This document shows, in pieces, positions 36,905-46,469 of a DNA stretch of 64,000 nucleotides (position 1 is the first letter of the stretch; the number at the start of each line of letters is the position of its first letter). A program made the translations under genes and the position numbers. Origin of the DNA: Gluconobacter cerevisiae (lineage in GTDB: Bacteria; Pseudomonadota; Alphaproteobacteria; Acetobacterales; Acetobacteraceae); NCBI RefSeq assembly GCF_015244675.1, contig NZ_JABCQO010000008.1:1-64000 (forward strand). The letters are read 5' to 3'. Under the pieces are notes generated by a model. It was not told where the DNA came from and made no database searches. It worked only from the letters and a program-made list of their open reading frames with translations.

Positions 36905-37645
36905 GTGAAAATAGACGTCTCCCGGGAGCGCTCTCCCGCTCGGTACGAACAGGTCAAGCTCCACATTACCGAGCGTATTCTGGGCGGAGAATGGGAAGAA
37001 GGTCAGAAACTTCCTTCAGAAAGCGAGCTGGTTGATCTTCTCGGCGTTTCACGCATGACGGTCCATCGGGCTCTTCGGGAACTGATGACCGAAGGGATCG
37101 TGATCCGGGCACAGGGGGTGGGAACATTCGTTGCCCCCCCTTCCCCGAAAGCAGATCTGTTGGAGCTTCATGACATTGCTGACGATATTCTCAGCTCCGG
37201 CCACGCCCATACGGCCCGTGTTATTACGCTGGAAGCCATCCGCGCCGACGTCAATCTGGCATTTTCCTTCGATATGCGGCCCGGCAGCAAGCTGTTTCAT
37301 TCGGTAATCGTGCATTTTGAAGACGATATCCCCCTTCAGGTGGAAGAACGTTTTGTCTCCCCTGCATTCGCCCCAGAATACCTTCAGCAAGACTTTACCC
37401 TGACACATCCACATCGGCATCTGTATCATATATCGGGCCCAGATGAGATCGAGCATGTCGTGTTTGCCGTCTCGCCTACGCCCGAACTTCAGGCCCTGCT
37501 GGACATTACCCCGCACGAACCCTGTCTCCAGCTGGTACGTCGTACATGGGTCAAGGGCCGGGTTGTCATGAAAGGTATCTTCACATACCCGGGAAACCGA
37601 TACAGTCTCGGTGGTCGCCGCAAATCTTCATCAGAAGGTTTTTAG
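36905..37645 (+). CDS. hutC: Histidine utilization repressor, GntR/HutC family
   Basis: A 246-residue GntR-type regulator with a GTG start (36905). The N-terminal winged helix contains ARYEQVKLHITERILGGEWE and SESELVDLLGVSRMTVHRAL; the C-terminal UTRA domain binds the inducer, urocanate in known HutC proteins (FHSVIVHFEDDIPLQVEERF and the late VKGRVVMKGIFTYPGNRYSL). It follows hutI on the same strand. The three TTGTA-type dyads of the region are its likely targets. No such dyad is visible directly before hutC, so it may depend on read-through from hutI. Confidence 0.92.
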   Translation: MKIDVSRERSPARYEQVKLHITERILGGEWEEGQKLPSESELVDLLGVSRMTVHRALRELMTEGIVIRAQGVGTFVAPPSPKADLLELHDIADDILSSGHAHTARVITLEAIRADVNLAFSFDMRPGSKLFHSVIVHFEDDIPLQVEERFVSPAFAPEYLQQDFTLTHPHRHLYHISGPDEIEHVVFAVSPTPELQALLDITPHEPCLQLVRRTWVKGRVVMKGIFTYPGNRYSLGGRRKSSSEGF

Positions 37646-37680
37646 CCAGATTTTCCAAAATCCGTTGTGCGAATTCGGGA

Positions 37681-38559
37681 TTAATCTTTGCTGACCAGCC
37701 GATCCTGTGTCTTAGTCTCGAAATCAGAAGCGTCATGACGTTCATGAAGCTGGCTGGAAAGTTCTCCTGACGTCCGGTTGACCATCCGTCCACGCTGCAC
37801 GGCAGGCCGTTTCATAAGTCGGTCGGCCCATGCCTTGAGATGGGGATAGTCCTGTACGTTCAGGAACGTGGCCGCATCATTATAAAGCCAGCCTTCCACA
37901 ACCCCTCCATACCACGGAAAAATGGCCATATCGGCAATCGTATATTCCTGGCCGGCTATGAACGGACTTTCCGCCAACCGTCGATCAAGCACATCCAGCT
38001 GTCGTTTGGCCTCCATGGCAAAACGGTTGATCGCATACTCGATTTTCTCGGGTGCATAGGTGTAGAAATGCCCAAAGCCGCCGCCAAGGTAAGGCGCGCT
38101 GCCAACCTGCCAGAAAAGCCAGTTCAGGCAGGCCGTCCGGTGAGCGATATCCTTCGGAATGAAAGCGCCGAATTTCTCGGCCAGATACAGCAGGATAGAA
38201 CCTGATTCAAAGACTGCCAGAGGCTCGTCACCGCTATGATCGACAAGGGCCGGAATTTTGGAATTCGGATTGATTTCCGTAAAGCCAGATCCGAACTGAT
38301 CCCCTTCTCCAATGCGAATAAGCCAGGCGTCATATTCGGCCTGTGTGTGTCCTGCAGCAAGGAGTTCCTCAAGCAGGATCGTGACTTTTACACCGTTAGG
38401 TGTTCCCAGGGAGTAGAGCTGCAGGGGGTGACGGCCAACCGGAAGTTTCTGCTCATGGGTAGCCCCCGCGGTGGGGCGGTTTGTGCGGGCGAACTTGCCG
38501 CCATTCGGGGTCGTCCATGTCCAGATTTTGGGGGGTACGTACTCTGAGGTTCCGCTCAT
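37681..38559 (-). CDS. Glutathione S-transferase, YghU-like
   Basis: A 292-residue protein with a GST fold. The long N-terminus (KIWTWTTPNGGKFARTNRPT) and the thioredoxin-like start LQLYSLGTPNGVKVTILLEE are typical of YghU/YfcG disulfide-bond oxidoreductases, which bind two glutathiones. Later segments are NPNSKIPALVDHSGDEPLAV, FESGSILLYLAEKFGAF and the C-terminal YTIADMAIFPWYGG. The start overlaps the next GST gene by 4 bases (ATGA at 38559-38556); a longer frame to 38784 lies inside that gene. It probably acts on disulfides or organic peroxides in the cytoplasm. Confidence 0.9.
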   Translation of the reverse strand: MSGTSEYVPPKIWTWTTPNGGKFARTNRPTAGATHEQKLPVGRHPLQLYSLGTPNGVKVTILLEELLAAGHTQAEYDAWLIRIGEGDQFGSGFTEINPNSKIPALVDHSGDEPLAVFESGSILLYLAEKFGAFIPKDIAHRTACLNWLFWQVGSAPYLGGGFGHFYTYAPEKIEYAINRFAMEAKRQLDVLDRRLAESPFIAGQEYTIADMAIFPWYGGVVEGWLYNDAATFLNVQDYPHLKAWADRLMKRPAVQRGRMVNRTSGELSSQLHERHDASDFETKTQDRLVSKD

Positions 38560-39275
38560 GACACTCTCTCTTTTGAGGCAGTGGAAAAACTGGTCGGGTA
38601 CATGGCCTGACGCGCATCGGCGTCCATAACGGTTTTGAATGTGTGCCTGCTCATGATGGCATGTGCACGATCGACTGCCGGACGGGCGTTCATCATCTGC
38701 ATGAAACGAGCAAGATTGGGCCAGCGTTCCAGCGGTCTGTCTTCGTCTTTCATGACCCGTGTTGCCCGACCAAGCCAGCCCCATGCTGACATGTCCACAA
38801 TCGTATAACGATCACCGACAATGAAAGATCGGCCTTCCAGATGAGAATTCAGGACCTGATAATGTCGTTCCGCTTCGCGGCGGTATCGGGTGGTCGCATA
38901 ATCCAGACCTTCCGGCGCCGCATGCTGGAAGTGCACAGCCTGCCCCGAAAAGGGTCCGAGGCCTGTTGCAATGAACATAAGCCAGGATAGAAGTTCAGGA
39001 CGATCCTGCGCTCTAGCTAAAAAATGTCCCGTTTTTTCGGCCAGATAAAGAAGGATGGCCGTGGAATCGAATAGCGTTGCGCTGCTGCCCTGCGGACCAT
39101 CTGTATCCACAAGAGCAGGAACTTTACCATTGGGATTGATGGTCCGGAATGCGGCATCATGCTGCGCGCCGCGATAGGTATCGACGGGAATGGCTTCAAA
39201 AGGCATTCCCGTTTCAGCCAGAAACAGGGCAATTTTTTCCGGGTTCGGGCCGGGACCGTAGTAAAAATGAATCAC
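38556..39275 (-). CDS. Glutathione S-transferase family protein
   Basis: A 239-residue GST: thioredoxin-like domain IHFYYGPGPNPEKIALFLAE, INPNGKVPALVDTDGP with the cis-Pro loop, LFDSTAILLYLAEKTGHFL, then an all-helical domain with VGDRYTIVDMSAWGWLGR. It lies upstream of and overlaps the YghU-like gene, so both are made together. The substrate is unknown. With the peroxiredoxin 96 bases upstream it forms an oxidative-stress or detoxification cluster. Confidence 0.88.
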   Translation of the reverse strand: MIHFYYGPGPNPEKIALFLAETGMPFEAIPVDTYRGAQHDAAFRTINPNGKVPALVDTDGPQGSSATLFDSTAILLYLAEKTGHFLARAQDRPELLSWLMFIATGLGPFSGQAVHFQHAAPEGLDYATTRYRREAERHYQVLNSHLEGRSFIVGDRYTIVDMSAWGWLGRATRVMKDEDRPLERWPNLARFMQMMNARPAVDRAHAIMSRHTFKTVMDADARQAMYPTSFSTASKERVS

Positions 39276-39371
39276 GTATCACTTTTCTCGAGTCAACTCA
39301 GGAAAACTTTTGCCTGATGGCGACCGGACTGATCCTGATACAGAAGTGTCCGACCGCCATAGCATCGATGT

Positions 39372-40049
39372 TCAGCTGGCAAGCGACTGCGCTGCTTTCC
39401 GAAGCGCCGGAAGCATATCTTCTGGTTCTGGGCGGCGAGTATAGTCTGGATTAACCTCGGCGTAGAGGATCACTCCGTCCTGCCCGATGACGAAACGGCC
39501 AGGCATCGGCAGAGTCCAGCTATTATCTCCGTTGAAGGACGGAAGATCGTTTTTCAGGTTGGTGTAGAGTTCTACAAGATAGTCCGGCAGTGCGAAACGC
39601 AGACCGAACGCTGCTGCAACGTCGTTGTGCGTATCTGAAAGAATTGGGAAGTCGAGATGGTTCTGACGGACTGACTTACGACTGTTCACGGCTGTCTGCG
39701 GCGAGATGGCAATCAGGTTTGCACCGAGTTCCCGGAAGGATGGAAGTGCGGCCTCAAGAGCCTGAAGCTCCATATTGCAGTATGGGCACCACACGCCGCG
39801 ATAAAAGCTGATGACCAGCGGGCCTTTGGCCAACAGATCGGCGCTGGACAAGGGATGACCGTCTGGGTCGTTCAGGGTGAACGCCGGAGCCTTGTCACCA
39901 GCCTTAAGCGTATTCTCTGCTGCACCTGAAGCGACCAGTTCAGCGGTTGCACGATGCATGACCTCGATCACTGAAGCAGGAACGCGATAGGGCGGCTTTC
40001 CAGCTTCGAAATCGGCTTTGAAAGCATCAAGTTTTGCCTGAAGGGACAT
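39372..40049 (-). CDS. Peroxiredoxin-like protein (AhpC/TSA fold)
   Basis: A 225-residue thioredoxin-fold protein. The redox centre is SFYRGVWCPYCNMELQALEA, with Cys88 and Cys91 in a CPYC pair; AGDKAPAFTLNDPDG precedes it and MPGRFVIGQDGVILYAEVNP follows. This 'RGVWCPYC' group of peroxiredoxin-like proteins probably reduces peroxides with thiols. It is upstream of two GST genes on the same strand and may share their transcript. The third GST and a LysR gene lie upstream. Confidence 0.87.
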   Translation of the reverse strand: MSLQAKLDAFKADFEAGKPPYRVPASVIEVMHRATAELVASGAAENTLKAGDKAPAFTLNDPDGHPLSSADLLAKGPLVISFYRGVWCPYCNMELQALEAALPSFRELGANLIAISPQTAVNSRKSVRQNHLDFPILSDTHNDVAAAFGLRFALPDYLVELYTNLKNDLPSFNGDNSWTLPMPGRFVIGQDGVILYAEVNPDYTRRPEPEDMLPALRKAAQSLAS

Positions 40050-40224
40050 GGGTTATTTCCTTAATTTATGGAAGTCTGAGGTTAGACTGGCTGGAACGGT
40101 CTGGGATGACACGAAGAAGGACTATTGCTCATTCCGTGCCGGAATGGTCGTCAGTCGGAGCATTAAGTGCGTGGGTCTGAGGTGTAGCCATATGCGCCTC
40201 CGCCCTGACGGATATGGCTCACTC

Positions 40225-40854
40225 CTAAGGGGCAAGCGCTTCGATACGGGCGATACCGCGTTGCACGGCAGGTCGGCTCTCGATGTCTGCATACCAGCGA
40301 GCAACATGAGGTGTGTCGTCGAGGGTGATGTTGGGAAAGTTGCGACGCCACAACCAGCCAAAATGAGCGATATCGGCGATGGTGAACTCTTCCCCTGCTA
40401 CAAACCAGCTTTTTGCCAGAATTGTATCGAGCACGTGGAGCGTGCGTTTTGCTTCGGTCGAGAAACGCTCAAGAGCAATCGGTTCCGGCGCTGCCGCAAA
40501 TTTCTGGAAAAACCCCGACTGTCCAAAAGCCGGGCTAAGACCGGAGGCGTGGAAGAAAAGCTGCTCGAAAACCCGGGCCCGGGATTGAGCCCCAGTCGGA
40601 AGAAGCTGGCCTGTTTTCTCGGCAAGAAATACAAGAATGGCCGCCGATTCCGTTAAGACGAACATGCGTCGCGCTTCATCCGTTTCCACGAGAACGGGCA
40701 CCTTGCCATTGGGATTCAAGGCCAGGAACTCCGGGGTTTTCTGCTCCCCTTTGCGAACATTCACGCCATGAAGCGTGTAAGGAAGGTCCAGTTCTTCCAG
40801 TGCGATTGTGACTTTGACGCTGTTGGGCGTCGCGAAAGCATAGATGTCCAGCAT
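40225..40854 (-). CDS. Glutathione S-transferase family protein
   Basis: A 209-residue GST: LDIYAFATPNSVKVTIALEE, LNPNGKVPVLVETDEARRMF, LTESAAILVFLAEKTGQLLP and the helical-domain signature VAGEEFTIADIAHFGWLW. It is the first gene of the minus-strand redox cluster and stands 181 bases from the divergent LysR gene, which is its probable regulator. It is the third GST within 3.2 kb; the three differ clearly in sequence and are not recent duplicates. Confidence 0.88.
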   Translation of the reverse strand: MLDIYAFATPNSVKVTIALEELDLPYTLHGVNVRKGEQKTPEFLALNPNGKVPVLVETDEARRMFVLTESAAILVFLAEKTGQLLPTGAQSRARVFEQLFFHASGLSPAFGQSGFFQKFAAAPEPIALERFSTEAKRTLHVLDTILAKSWFVAGEEFTIADIAHFGWLWRRNFPNITLDDTPHVARWYADIESRPAVQRGIARIEALAP

Positions 40855-41035
40855 CGGCGATTATTCCCTGGCTTGTAGAAGACGGGTAGGAAATGATCTG
40901 TTCAAGAAGGTCTTCGGCAATTTCTTTTCCGTCTTCGCTCCGGCCTGTCCGGAGTTTATGCCCAAGAGATGCCTCTTCCGCGCTCGACAGAGCAGATGTC
41001 TTGAGGCGATAAAGGTCATTCCCTGGAGGAATGTC

Positions 41036-41932
41036 ATGGACCGTTATCAGGCAATGGCCACGTTCATACGCGTGGTAGATACAGGATCGTTTTCAGCCGC
41101 CGCCCGACATTTCGGCGTAGGGCAACCAGCGGTGTCCAAGACCATCGCGCAGCTTGAGGCGCATCTTCAGGTCAGTCTTCTCATCCGCTCCACACATGGC
41201 CTGACGGCGACCGAAGCCGGGCAGAATTTTTACGACCGGGCACGAAACGCCATTCAGGAGGCCGATGAGGCGGAACTTGCAGCTAAGGGAGCGGGAACTG
41301 CCCTGTCGGGACGGTTGCGGGTTTCAGCGGCAACAACGTTCGCAAGACTACATATCATTCCAGAATTGCCTCGCTTTCTGGAGGAACATCCTCATCTGAC
41401 AGTCGAAATTCTCCTTGATGACCGGATGATCGACCTCGTGGCAGAAGGCGTCGATATTTCCCTTCGTATGGGGACACTTGCGGATTCCACTGCAATCACC
41501 CGGAAGATTGCAACGGGACGACGCTCGGTCCTCGCCACACCTGCCTACCTGAATCAGGCAGGGACGCCCCGCTCTCCGGCAGATCTGCCGAACCATGAAG
41601 CGATCATATACAGCCAACTGCCGACTGTATGGTCGTTCCTCCGAGACGGCGCTGCGATATCGGTTTCCGTAAGCGGAAGGCTCAGGGTTAGTGCAGCCGA
41701 GGGCCTCAGGGCTGCTGTTCTGGCGAATATGGGATTAACCATCGCGTCCGACTGGATGTTTGTACCAGAGCTCGAAGATGGCACTGTCGTTCGTGTTCTT
41801 GATGCCTGGTCTTTGCCTTCGATCGATCTGTGGGCAGTCTTTCCCGCGGGACGGATGATAACGGCAAAAGCACGCCAGTTTGCAGCTTTCGTAGAGAACG
41901 TGATGAAAACGGTACACGCTTCCTCGTCCTAA
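41036..41932 (+). CDS. LysR-family transcriptional regulator (CrgA/YafC-like)
   Basis: A 298-residue LysR regulator. The start at 41036 follows GGAGG and gives the standard opening MDRYQAMATFIRVVDTGSFS, then AAARHFGVGQPAVSKTIAQL as recognition helix. The effector domain (RLRVSAATTFARLHIIPELP, LVAEGVDISLRMG) is of the group that controls redox, quinone and detoxification genes. A reading frame from 40844 overlapping the GST gene is rejected. It is divergent from the GST cluster, and I infer that it regulates it. Confidence 0.88.
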   Translation: MDRYQAMATFIRVVDTGSFSAAARHFGVGQPAVSKTIAQLEAHLQVSLLIRSTHGLTATEAGQNFYDRARNAIQEADEAELAAKGAGTALSGRLRVSAATTFARLHIIPELPRFLEEHPHLTVEILLDDRMIDLVAEGVDISLRMGTLADSTAITRKIATGRRSVLATPAYLNQAGTPRSPADLPNHEAIIYSQLPTVWSFLRDGAAISVSVSGRLRVSAAEGLRAAVLANMGLTIASDWMFVPELEDGTVVRVLDAWSLPSIDLWAVFPAGRMITAKARQFAAFVENVMKTVHASSS

Positions 41933-42055
41933 AAGCGAAAGGGAGTATCAAATCCGACAAAAGCTACGATACGAGTAGGGATCTGGATGGCGTCTTTGAT
42001 GATGCTTTCCTTCTGGTTGGACATGTGTGACCGGTTTTCTAGAGCCAAATGCAAA

Positions 42056-42661
42056 TCAGGTGGTCATGTCGAAAGGTGCATCAGGGCAAGCATTCACTTC
42101 GTCGATGGTCAGGAGGAGTCTGATGCGTTCTTCGATGGGGCGGCATGATAAAGGCGGCGAGCGGTGGAGAATTTTCTCCGCCTCGTCCCACCCCGGAAAA
42201 TGCTTCCCTTTGAGGAAGACAACAGCTCCCGTCGGGGCTTCCTGTACGGTCCGCCCCTCGTCAGCGGTCCACTGCACGCCCGGCCCGACATAAGCCCGAA
42301 GCAGCCGCAGGTCTACACAGTCCACGTGGAATTTCCGGCAACTGTCCGTGGTGATCTTCTCCAGCCGCACACGCAGGTTTCGGTGTTCAGAAACCACACT
42401 GTAAAGTTCCGCAAGCTCAAGCATATCCGGGATTAGAAGCAGCGCAGGTTCCGGACAACGGGAAGCAAGCTGCGCCGCTATTTCCGACAGTTCCCCCTTT
42501 GCCATGAGCAGACGCGGGCCCGTCGCAAGATATGCTGACGCTGCCGTCGTCAGGGCTGAGGACATGTCCATCCGATGTAGCTCAAGACTGCGATGTACAG
42601 ACAGGATACCGCCGAACGGCAACTGACGCTCCAGAAAGCAGCATGTCGGACATGCAGACAT
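42056..42661 (-). CDS. DUF1826-family protein
   Basis: A 201-residue protein of unknown function, recognised by the centre TTDSCRKFHVDCVDLRLLRA and YVGPGVQWTADEG, and by GAVVFLKGKHFPGW. The Cys-rich opening SACPTCCFLE and the conserved FHxD could bind metal. In other alphaproteobacteria such genes lie beside COG0523 GTPases in zinc-starvation loci. Here it is divergent from one, with a Zur-like palindrome 24 bases before its start, so induction at low zinc is likely. Confidence 0.78.
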   Translation of the reverse strand: MSACPTCCFLERQLPFGGILSVHRSLELHRMDMSSALTTAASAYLATGPRLLMAKGELSEIAAQLASRCPEPALLLIPDMLELAELYSVVSEHRNLRVRLEKITTDSCRKFHVDCVDLRLLRAYVGPGVQWTADEGRTVQEAPTGAVVFLKGKHFPGWDEAEKILHRSPPLSCRPIEERIRLLLTIDEVNACPDAPFDMTT

Positions 42662-42684
42662 GACGAAAAATACTCCTCATTGTT

Positions 42685-42702
42685 GATATGTTATAACATA
42701 TC
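42685..42702. promoter_or_regulatory. Zur-like operator, 18-bp perfect palindrome
   Basis: GATATGTTATAACATATC is identical to its reverse complement and contains the TGTTATAACA core typical of alphaproteobacterial Zur boxes. It sits in the 89-base gap between the divergent DUF1826 and CobW-type genes, where bound Zur would block both. Confidence 0.78.
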
Positions 42703-42750
42703 TAATAATAGAAGCACATCAACCCGCCTCACATCCCAAGGATCTCCCCC

Positions 42751-43953
42751 ATGTCGGATACCCGATTGCCCGTGACTGTCCTTTCCGGCTTCCTGGGCGC
42801 TGGCAAGACAACACTCCTCAACCATGTCCTCAATAACCGTGCAGGGTTGAAGGTCGCAGTCATCGTCAACGACATGAGCGATGTGAATATCGATGCAGAC
42901 CTCGTCCGCAACGGCGGCAGCAATCTGTCGCGAACAGACGAAAAACTGGTCGAGATGACCAACGGATGTATCTGTTGCACTCTACGCGACGACCTTCTGA
43001 CGGAAGTGAACCGGCTGGCACAGGAAAAGCGGTTCGATTATCTCCTGATCGAGTCCACTGGAATTGCCGAGCCCCTTCCCGTGGCCGCAACATTCGAATT
43101 CCGCGATGAAGCCGGTCGCAGCCTGAGCGATATCGCGCGCCTCGATACGATGGTTACAGTCGTGGATGCCGTAAACCTGCTTCGGGATTATGGCTCGACC
43201 GATTTTCTGCGGGACAGGGGTGAAGTGGCGGGAGAGGACGATGAACGCGCACTTGTGGATCTCTTCGTCGATCAGATTGAGTTTGCGGATGTCATTATCC
43301 TCAACAAGATGGATACGGCCTCGGCTGCGGAGGCTGAGGCGGCACGGCTAATCATCCGCTCCCTGAACGCCGATGCAAAGCTCATCGAAACACAGCAGAG
43401 TCAGGTTTCACCAGACAAGATCCTGAATACAGGTCTTTTCGACTTCGACCGCGCACACCAGCACCCGACCTGGTTCCGGGAATTGCACGGACATGCCGAG
43501 CATCGTCCCGAGACAGAGGAATATGGCATCACCAGTTTCGTCTATCGTGCCCGACGCCCTTTCAACCCGGAAGCCTTTGCCGCCTTCATCGAAAAATCAT
43601 GGGAGGGTGTCGTCCGGGTCAAAGGCTATTTCTGGCTCGCGACACGACCAGACTGGGTTGGTGATCTGAGTATCGCAGGCGCCCTGGCCCGCCACCAGGC
43701 TGCGGGACGCTGGTGGGCCAGCGTCCCGCATCAAAACTGGCCAGATGATGAAGCCTGGCGCACTACTCTCGCAGGGTATTGGGATGATATTTATGGAGAC
43801 CGCCGACAGGAACTCGTTTTTATCGGTGCTGGAATGGATGAAACCGCTCTTCGCACGGCTCTGGACGACTGCCTTGTCCCTCCCTCACAAAACGAGGTAT
43901 TTATGCCTTGGCATTACGACAACCTAACCGATCCTTTTCCTCAGTGGGCATAG
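42751..43953 (+). CDS. CobW/COG0523-family GTPase, probable zinc chaperone
   Basis: A 400-residue metallochaperone GTPase. The P-loop is [13 protein letters not shown] (GAGKTT at 16-21), the metal motif is [13 protein letters not shown] (Cys73, Cys75, Cys76), and SNKxD-like LNKMD follows near residue 190. The C-terminal CobW domain contains [19 protein letters not shown] and [21 protein letters not shown]. Zur-controlled members (YeiR/YciC/ZigA type) deliver zinc to client enzymes when zinc is scarce. Its promoter carries the palindrome at 42685-42702. No client gene is next to it other than DUF1826. Confidence 0.88.
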   Translation: MSDTRLPVTVLSGFLGAGKTTLLNHVLNNRAGLKVAVIVNDMSDVNIDADLVRNGGSNLSRTDEKLVEMTNGCICCTLRDDLLTEVNRLAQEKRFDYLLIESTGIAEPLPVAATFEFRDEAGRSLSDIARLDTMVTVVDAVNLLRDYGSTDFLRDRGEVAGEDDERALVDLFVDQIEFADVIILNKMDTASAAEAEAARLIIRSLNADAKLIETQQSQVSPDKILNTGLFDFDRAHQHPTWFRELHGHAEHRPETEEYGITSFVYRARRPFNPEAFAAFIEKSWEGVVRVKGYFWLATRPDWVGDLSIAGALARHQAAGRWWASVPHQNWPDDEAWRTTLAGYWDDIYGDRRQELVFIGAGMDETALRTALDDCLVPPSQNEVFMPWHYDNLTDPFPQWA

Positions 43954-43969
43954 AGGAACATCTACCAGA

Positions 43970-44015
43970 ATCCGTTTGCAAACAGGTAGTTTTCTGATCC
44001 CGTTTGCAAACGGAT
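43970..44015 (+). terminator. Strong stem-loop after the CobW-type gene
   Basis: Arms ATCCGTTTGCAAAC (43970-43983) and GTTTGCAAACGGAT (44002-44015) pair perfectly over 14 bases around an 18-base loop, followed by CATTCATTTTTCC. It lies 17 bases after the stop codon, as expected for a terminator. Each arm itself holds the palindrome GTTTGCAAAC. Confidence 0.65.
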
Positions 44016-44085
44016 CATTCATTTTTCCACAGAAAACAATGTAATTTTTCTTATTGTGGCACGCTCAAATTATATTCCATAATTT

Positions 44086-44609
<524 letters not shown>

Positions 44610-44785
44610 TTATTTTAGGAAGCCCTTTCGCCCTCGTCGAAGCAAGATCTGCAAACAAAGAACAGTTGGTTTCGAAATAATCATCACACACCCGCATCGG
44701 AGATGCCGACGTTTCGGTTTAGGCGCTGGCGAATTGGTTGCGATAATATAGGCATCATGCCCCTATCGAAAGCCTGAAAAATGCC

Positions 44786-44969
44786 CAATGCTTGTTGATG
44801 AATCGGGGTTATGCAGCCGATAGGCGTTGTGAAGTTCTAAAGGCGGAAGTGATCAGGGCGTGTATTTACAGCCGAAAATCCAGCGCTCTTCCCATCCAAT
44901 ACGATAAACAGCGTTATAAACGCCGCAATCGTACCAAGGTCCTGTTCGGTAAGCTCAAGGACTGGTGGG
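44786..44969 (+). pseudogene. IS5-family transposase relic, C-terminal fragment
   Basis: The frame reads CLLMNRGYAADRRCEVLKAE and then YDKQRYKRRNRTKVLFGKLK-DWW, matching the last catalytic region of IS427-type transposases (compare the relic at 17.9-18.7 kb). The earlier two thirds and the end are missing. Its right edge, near 44965-44969, falls inside the 3' end of the SnoaL-like gene on the other strand. The region 44580-44785 shows nothing else that I can name. Confidence 0.6.
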
Positions 44970-45428
44970 TGAATTATCTGACCACATATCCCGATGAATT
45001 TTCCATTTTCCATCCTGTTTGAGCAAAACGATCGTCTGTTTGCCGTGCTCAATAACCTGTCCTTTGGGATCAAGCATTCTGATTTGAGAGAGGCTGATCG
45101 CGGATGCTTCGCCACCATAGATCTCGTAGTCATCGAATGTGGCGCCGCCGACGAGATCTGGCCGCAGAGTTTTCTCAAAATAGGCGAGGATTGCAGCACG
45201 GCCGGAAATCGGGTCTGCGTTGGGGGGCAGCAGCTTGGCATCATCGGTGTAGAGACGCGAAATCGCCTTGAGATCACCTTTGGCAAGGTCCGCAGCAAAC
45301 TCTTCGGTCACCCCTTTCACGGCGTCCGCATCTGGCGATTGCGTATTGGCCGCCAGAGCAGGAGCGCATTGCAGGGCAAGTGCCATAGAGGCGGCCAAAA
45401 AACAGGAGAGCGGTTTTGTAAATGTCAT
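44955..45428 (-). CDS. Exported SnoaL-like (NTF2-fold, DUF4440) protein
   Basis: A 157-residue protein with a signal peptide (LSCFLAASMALALQCAPALA) and an NTF2-like domain: VTEEFAADLAKGDLKAISRL, YTDDAKLLPPNADPISGRAA, late KQTIVLLKQDGKWKIHRDMW. The start at 45428 follows AAGGA; a longer frame to 45596 lies inside the SDR gene. The protein resembles the one at 47440-47922 throughout. Its last four residues and the stop codon come from the adjoining IS5 fragment, so the original tail was lost. The role is unknown; it follows the SDR gene by 49 bases. Confidence 0.8.
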   Translation of the reverse strand: MTFTKPLSCFLAASMALALQCAPALAANTQSPDADAVKGVTEEFAADLAKGDLKAISRLYTDDAKLLPPNADPISGRAAILAYFEKTLRPDLVGGATFDDYEIYGGEASAISLSQIRMLDPKGQVIEHGKQTIVLLKQDGKWKIHRDMWSDNSPTSP

Positions 45429-45477
45429 AATGGTTGTCCTTGTAATGGAAGGTCGTTGAGGCGGTCGGATTGATGCT

Positions 45478-46224
45478 TTAAAGCTGTGAACAACCACCAT
45501 CGACGACCAGTTCTGTGCCGACGACGTATCGGGATTCGTCGCTTGCGAGGTAGAGAACGGCGGCAGCAATTTCTTCGGCCTGGCCCATTCGCCCAAGAGG
45601 GACGCTCGCAGCGAACTGGGTTTTGAAGTTTTCCACTTCCGCTTCTGAGAGACCGATCTTGCTCAAGAGCGGTGTTTCGATACCGCCGGGGGCAACAGCG
45701 TTGACGCGGATTTTGCGATCAAGAAACTCATAGGACCAACTGCGTGCGAATGAGCGAACCGCCGCCTTGGCAGCTGCAACCAGCGACAGACCATGCTTGC
45801 CGGTCTGGTCGATGAACGAAGTCGTCAAAATAACGGATGATCCCTCACGCAGCACAGGCAATGCCGCCTGCATCGTGTACACAGCGCCTTTGACGCTGAC
45901 ATCCATGACGTCGTCATACTGATGCTTATCGATTGACTGTAATGGTGTCGGAATGACGTAGCCGGCATTCACAAACAGAATATCGAGGCCATCAAATGAT
46001 TTCTGAACCTTGTCCACAACGGATTTCATATCTTCGATAGACCGCACGTCAGCAGCAAGAACCAGCGCCTCGCCGCCGAGTTCTGCATGAACATCGGCAA
46101 ACCGGGTTTCGTCACGACCAGTCACGGCAACGCGGGCACCTTCTGCGATGAATCTCTTTGCGGTCGCAAGGCCGATACCGCTCGTACCACCCGTGATAAG
46201 GGCAGTTTTTCCCGAAAGTCTCAT
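45478..46224 (-). CDS. Short-chain dehydrogenase/reductase with altered active site
   Basis: A 248-residue classical SDR: nucleotide motif ITGGTSGIGLATAKRF (10-25), FVNAGYVIPTP, catalytic-Ser region ILTTSFID (Ser136) and Lys153 in SLVAAAKAAV. The catalytic tyrosine of the YxxxK motif is missing: Val149, encoded by GTT, stands in its place. Relatives in this position read VYGASKAAVRSFAR. It may therefore be inactive, regulatory, or use another proton donor. It is first in a two-gene unit with the SnoaL-like gene and divergent from the DJ-1-type gene. Confidence 0.83.
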   Translation of the reverse strand: MRLSGKTALITGGTSGIGLATAKRFIAEGARVAVTGRDETRFADVHAELGGEALVLAADVRSIEDMKSVVDKVQKSFDGLDILFVNAGYVIPTPLQSIDKHQYDDVMDVSVKGAVYTMQAALPVLREGSSVILTTSFIDQTGKHGLSLVAAAKAAVRSFARSWSYEFLDRKIRVNAVAPGGIETPLLSKIGLSEAEVENFKTQFAASVPLGRMGQAEEIAAAVLYLASDESRYVVGTELVVDGGCSQL

Positions 46225-46469
46225 ATCAGATCCTCATATTAGAAAAACGTGACAAGCGTTCCGGACGCTGATCATCGTTCCCGTTGATACTAGCCAAAAG
46301 GTTTGCGACCTAAAGGACATATTTCCCTCTTTTCGAGACATGATAATTCGCGACTTAGGTTATGGCGCAAAATAAGGGAAATAGGTCCTTTGGGAAATTA
46401 TCGTGGGGGACTACGTCTCAAGACCGTCCGACAACAAGCCTTAGAGGCAGAAGAAACGAGGAGGCAGAG

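Noticed and set aside
43970-44015. GTTTGCAAAC palindromes read as LacI-type operators
   Set aside because: The two palindromes are arms of one perfect 14-base stem right after a stop codon, so a terminator explains them better.
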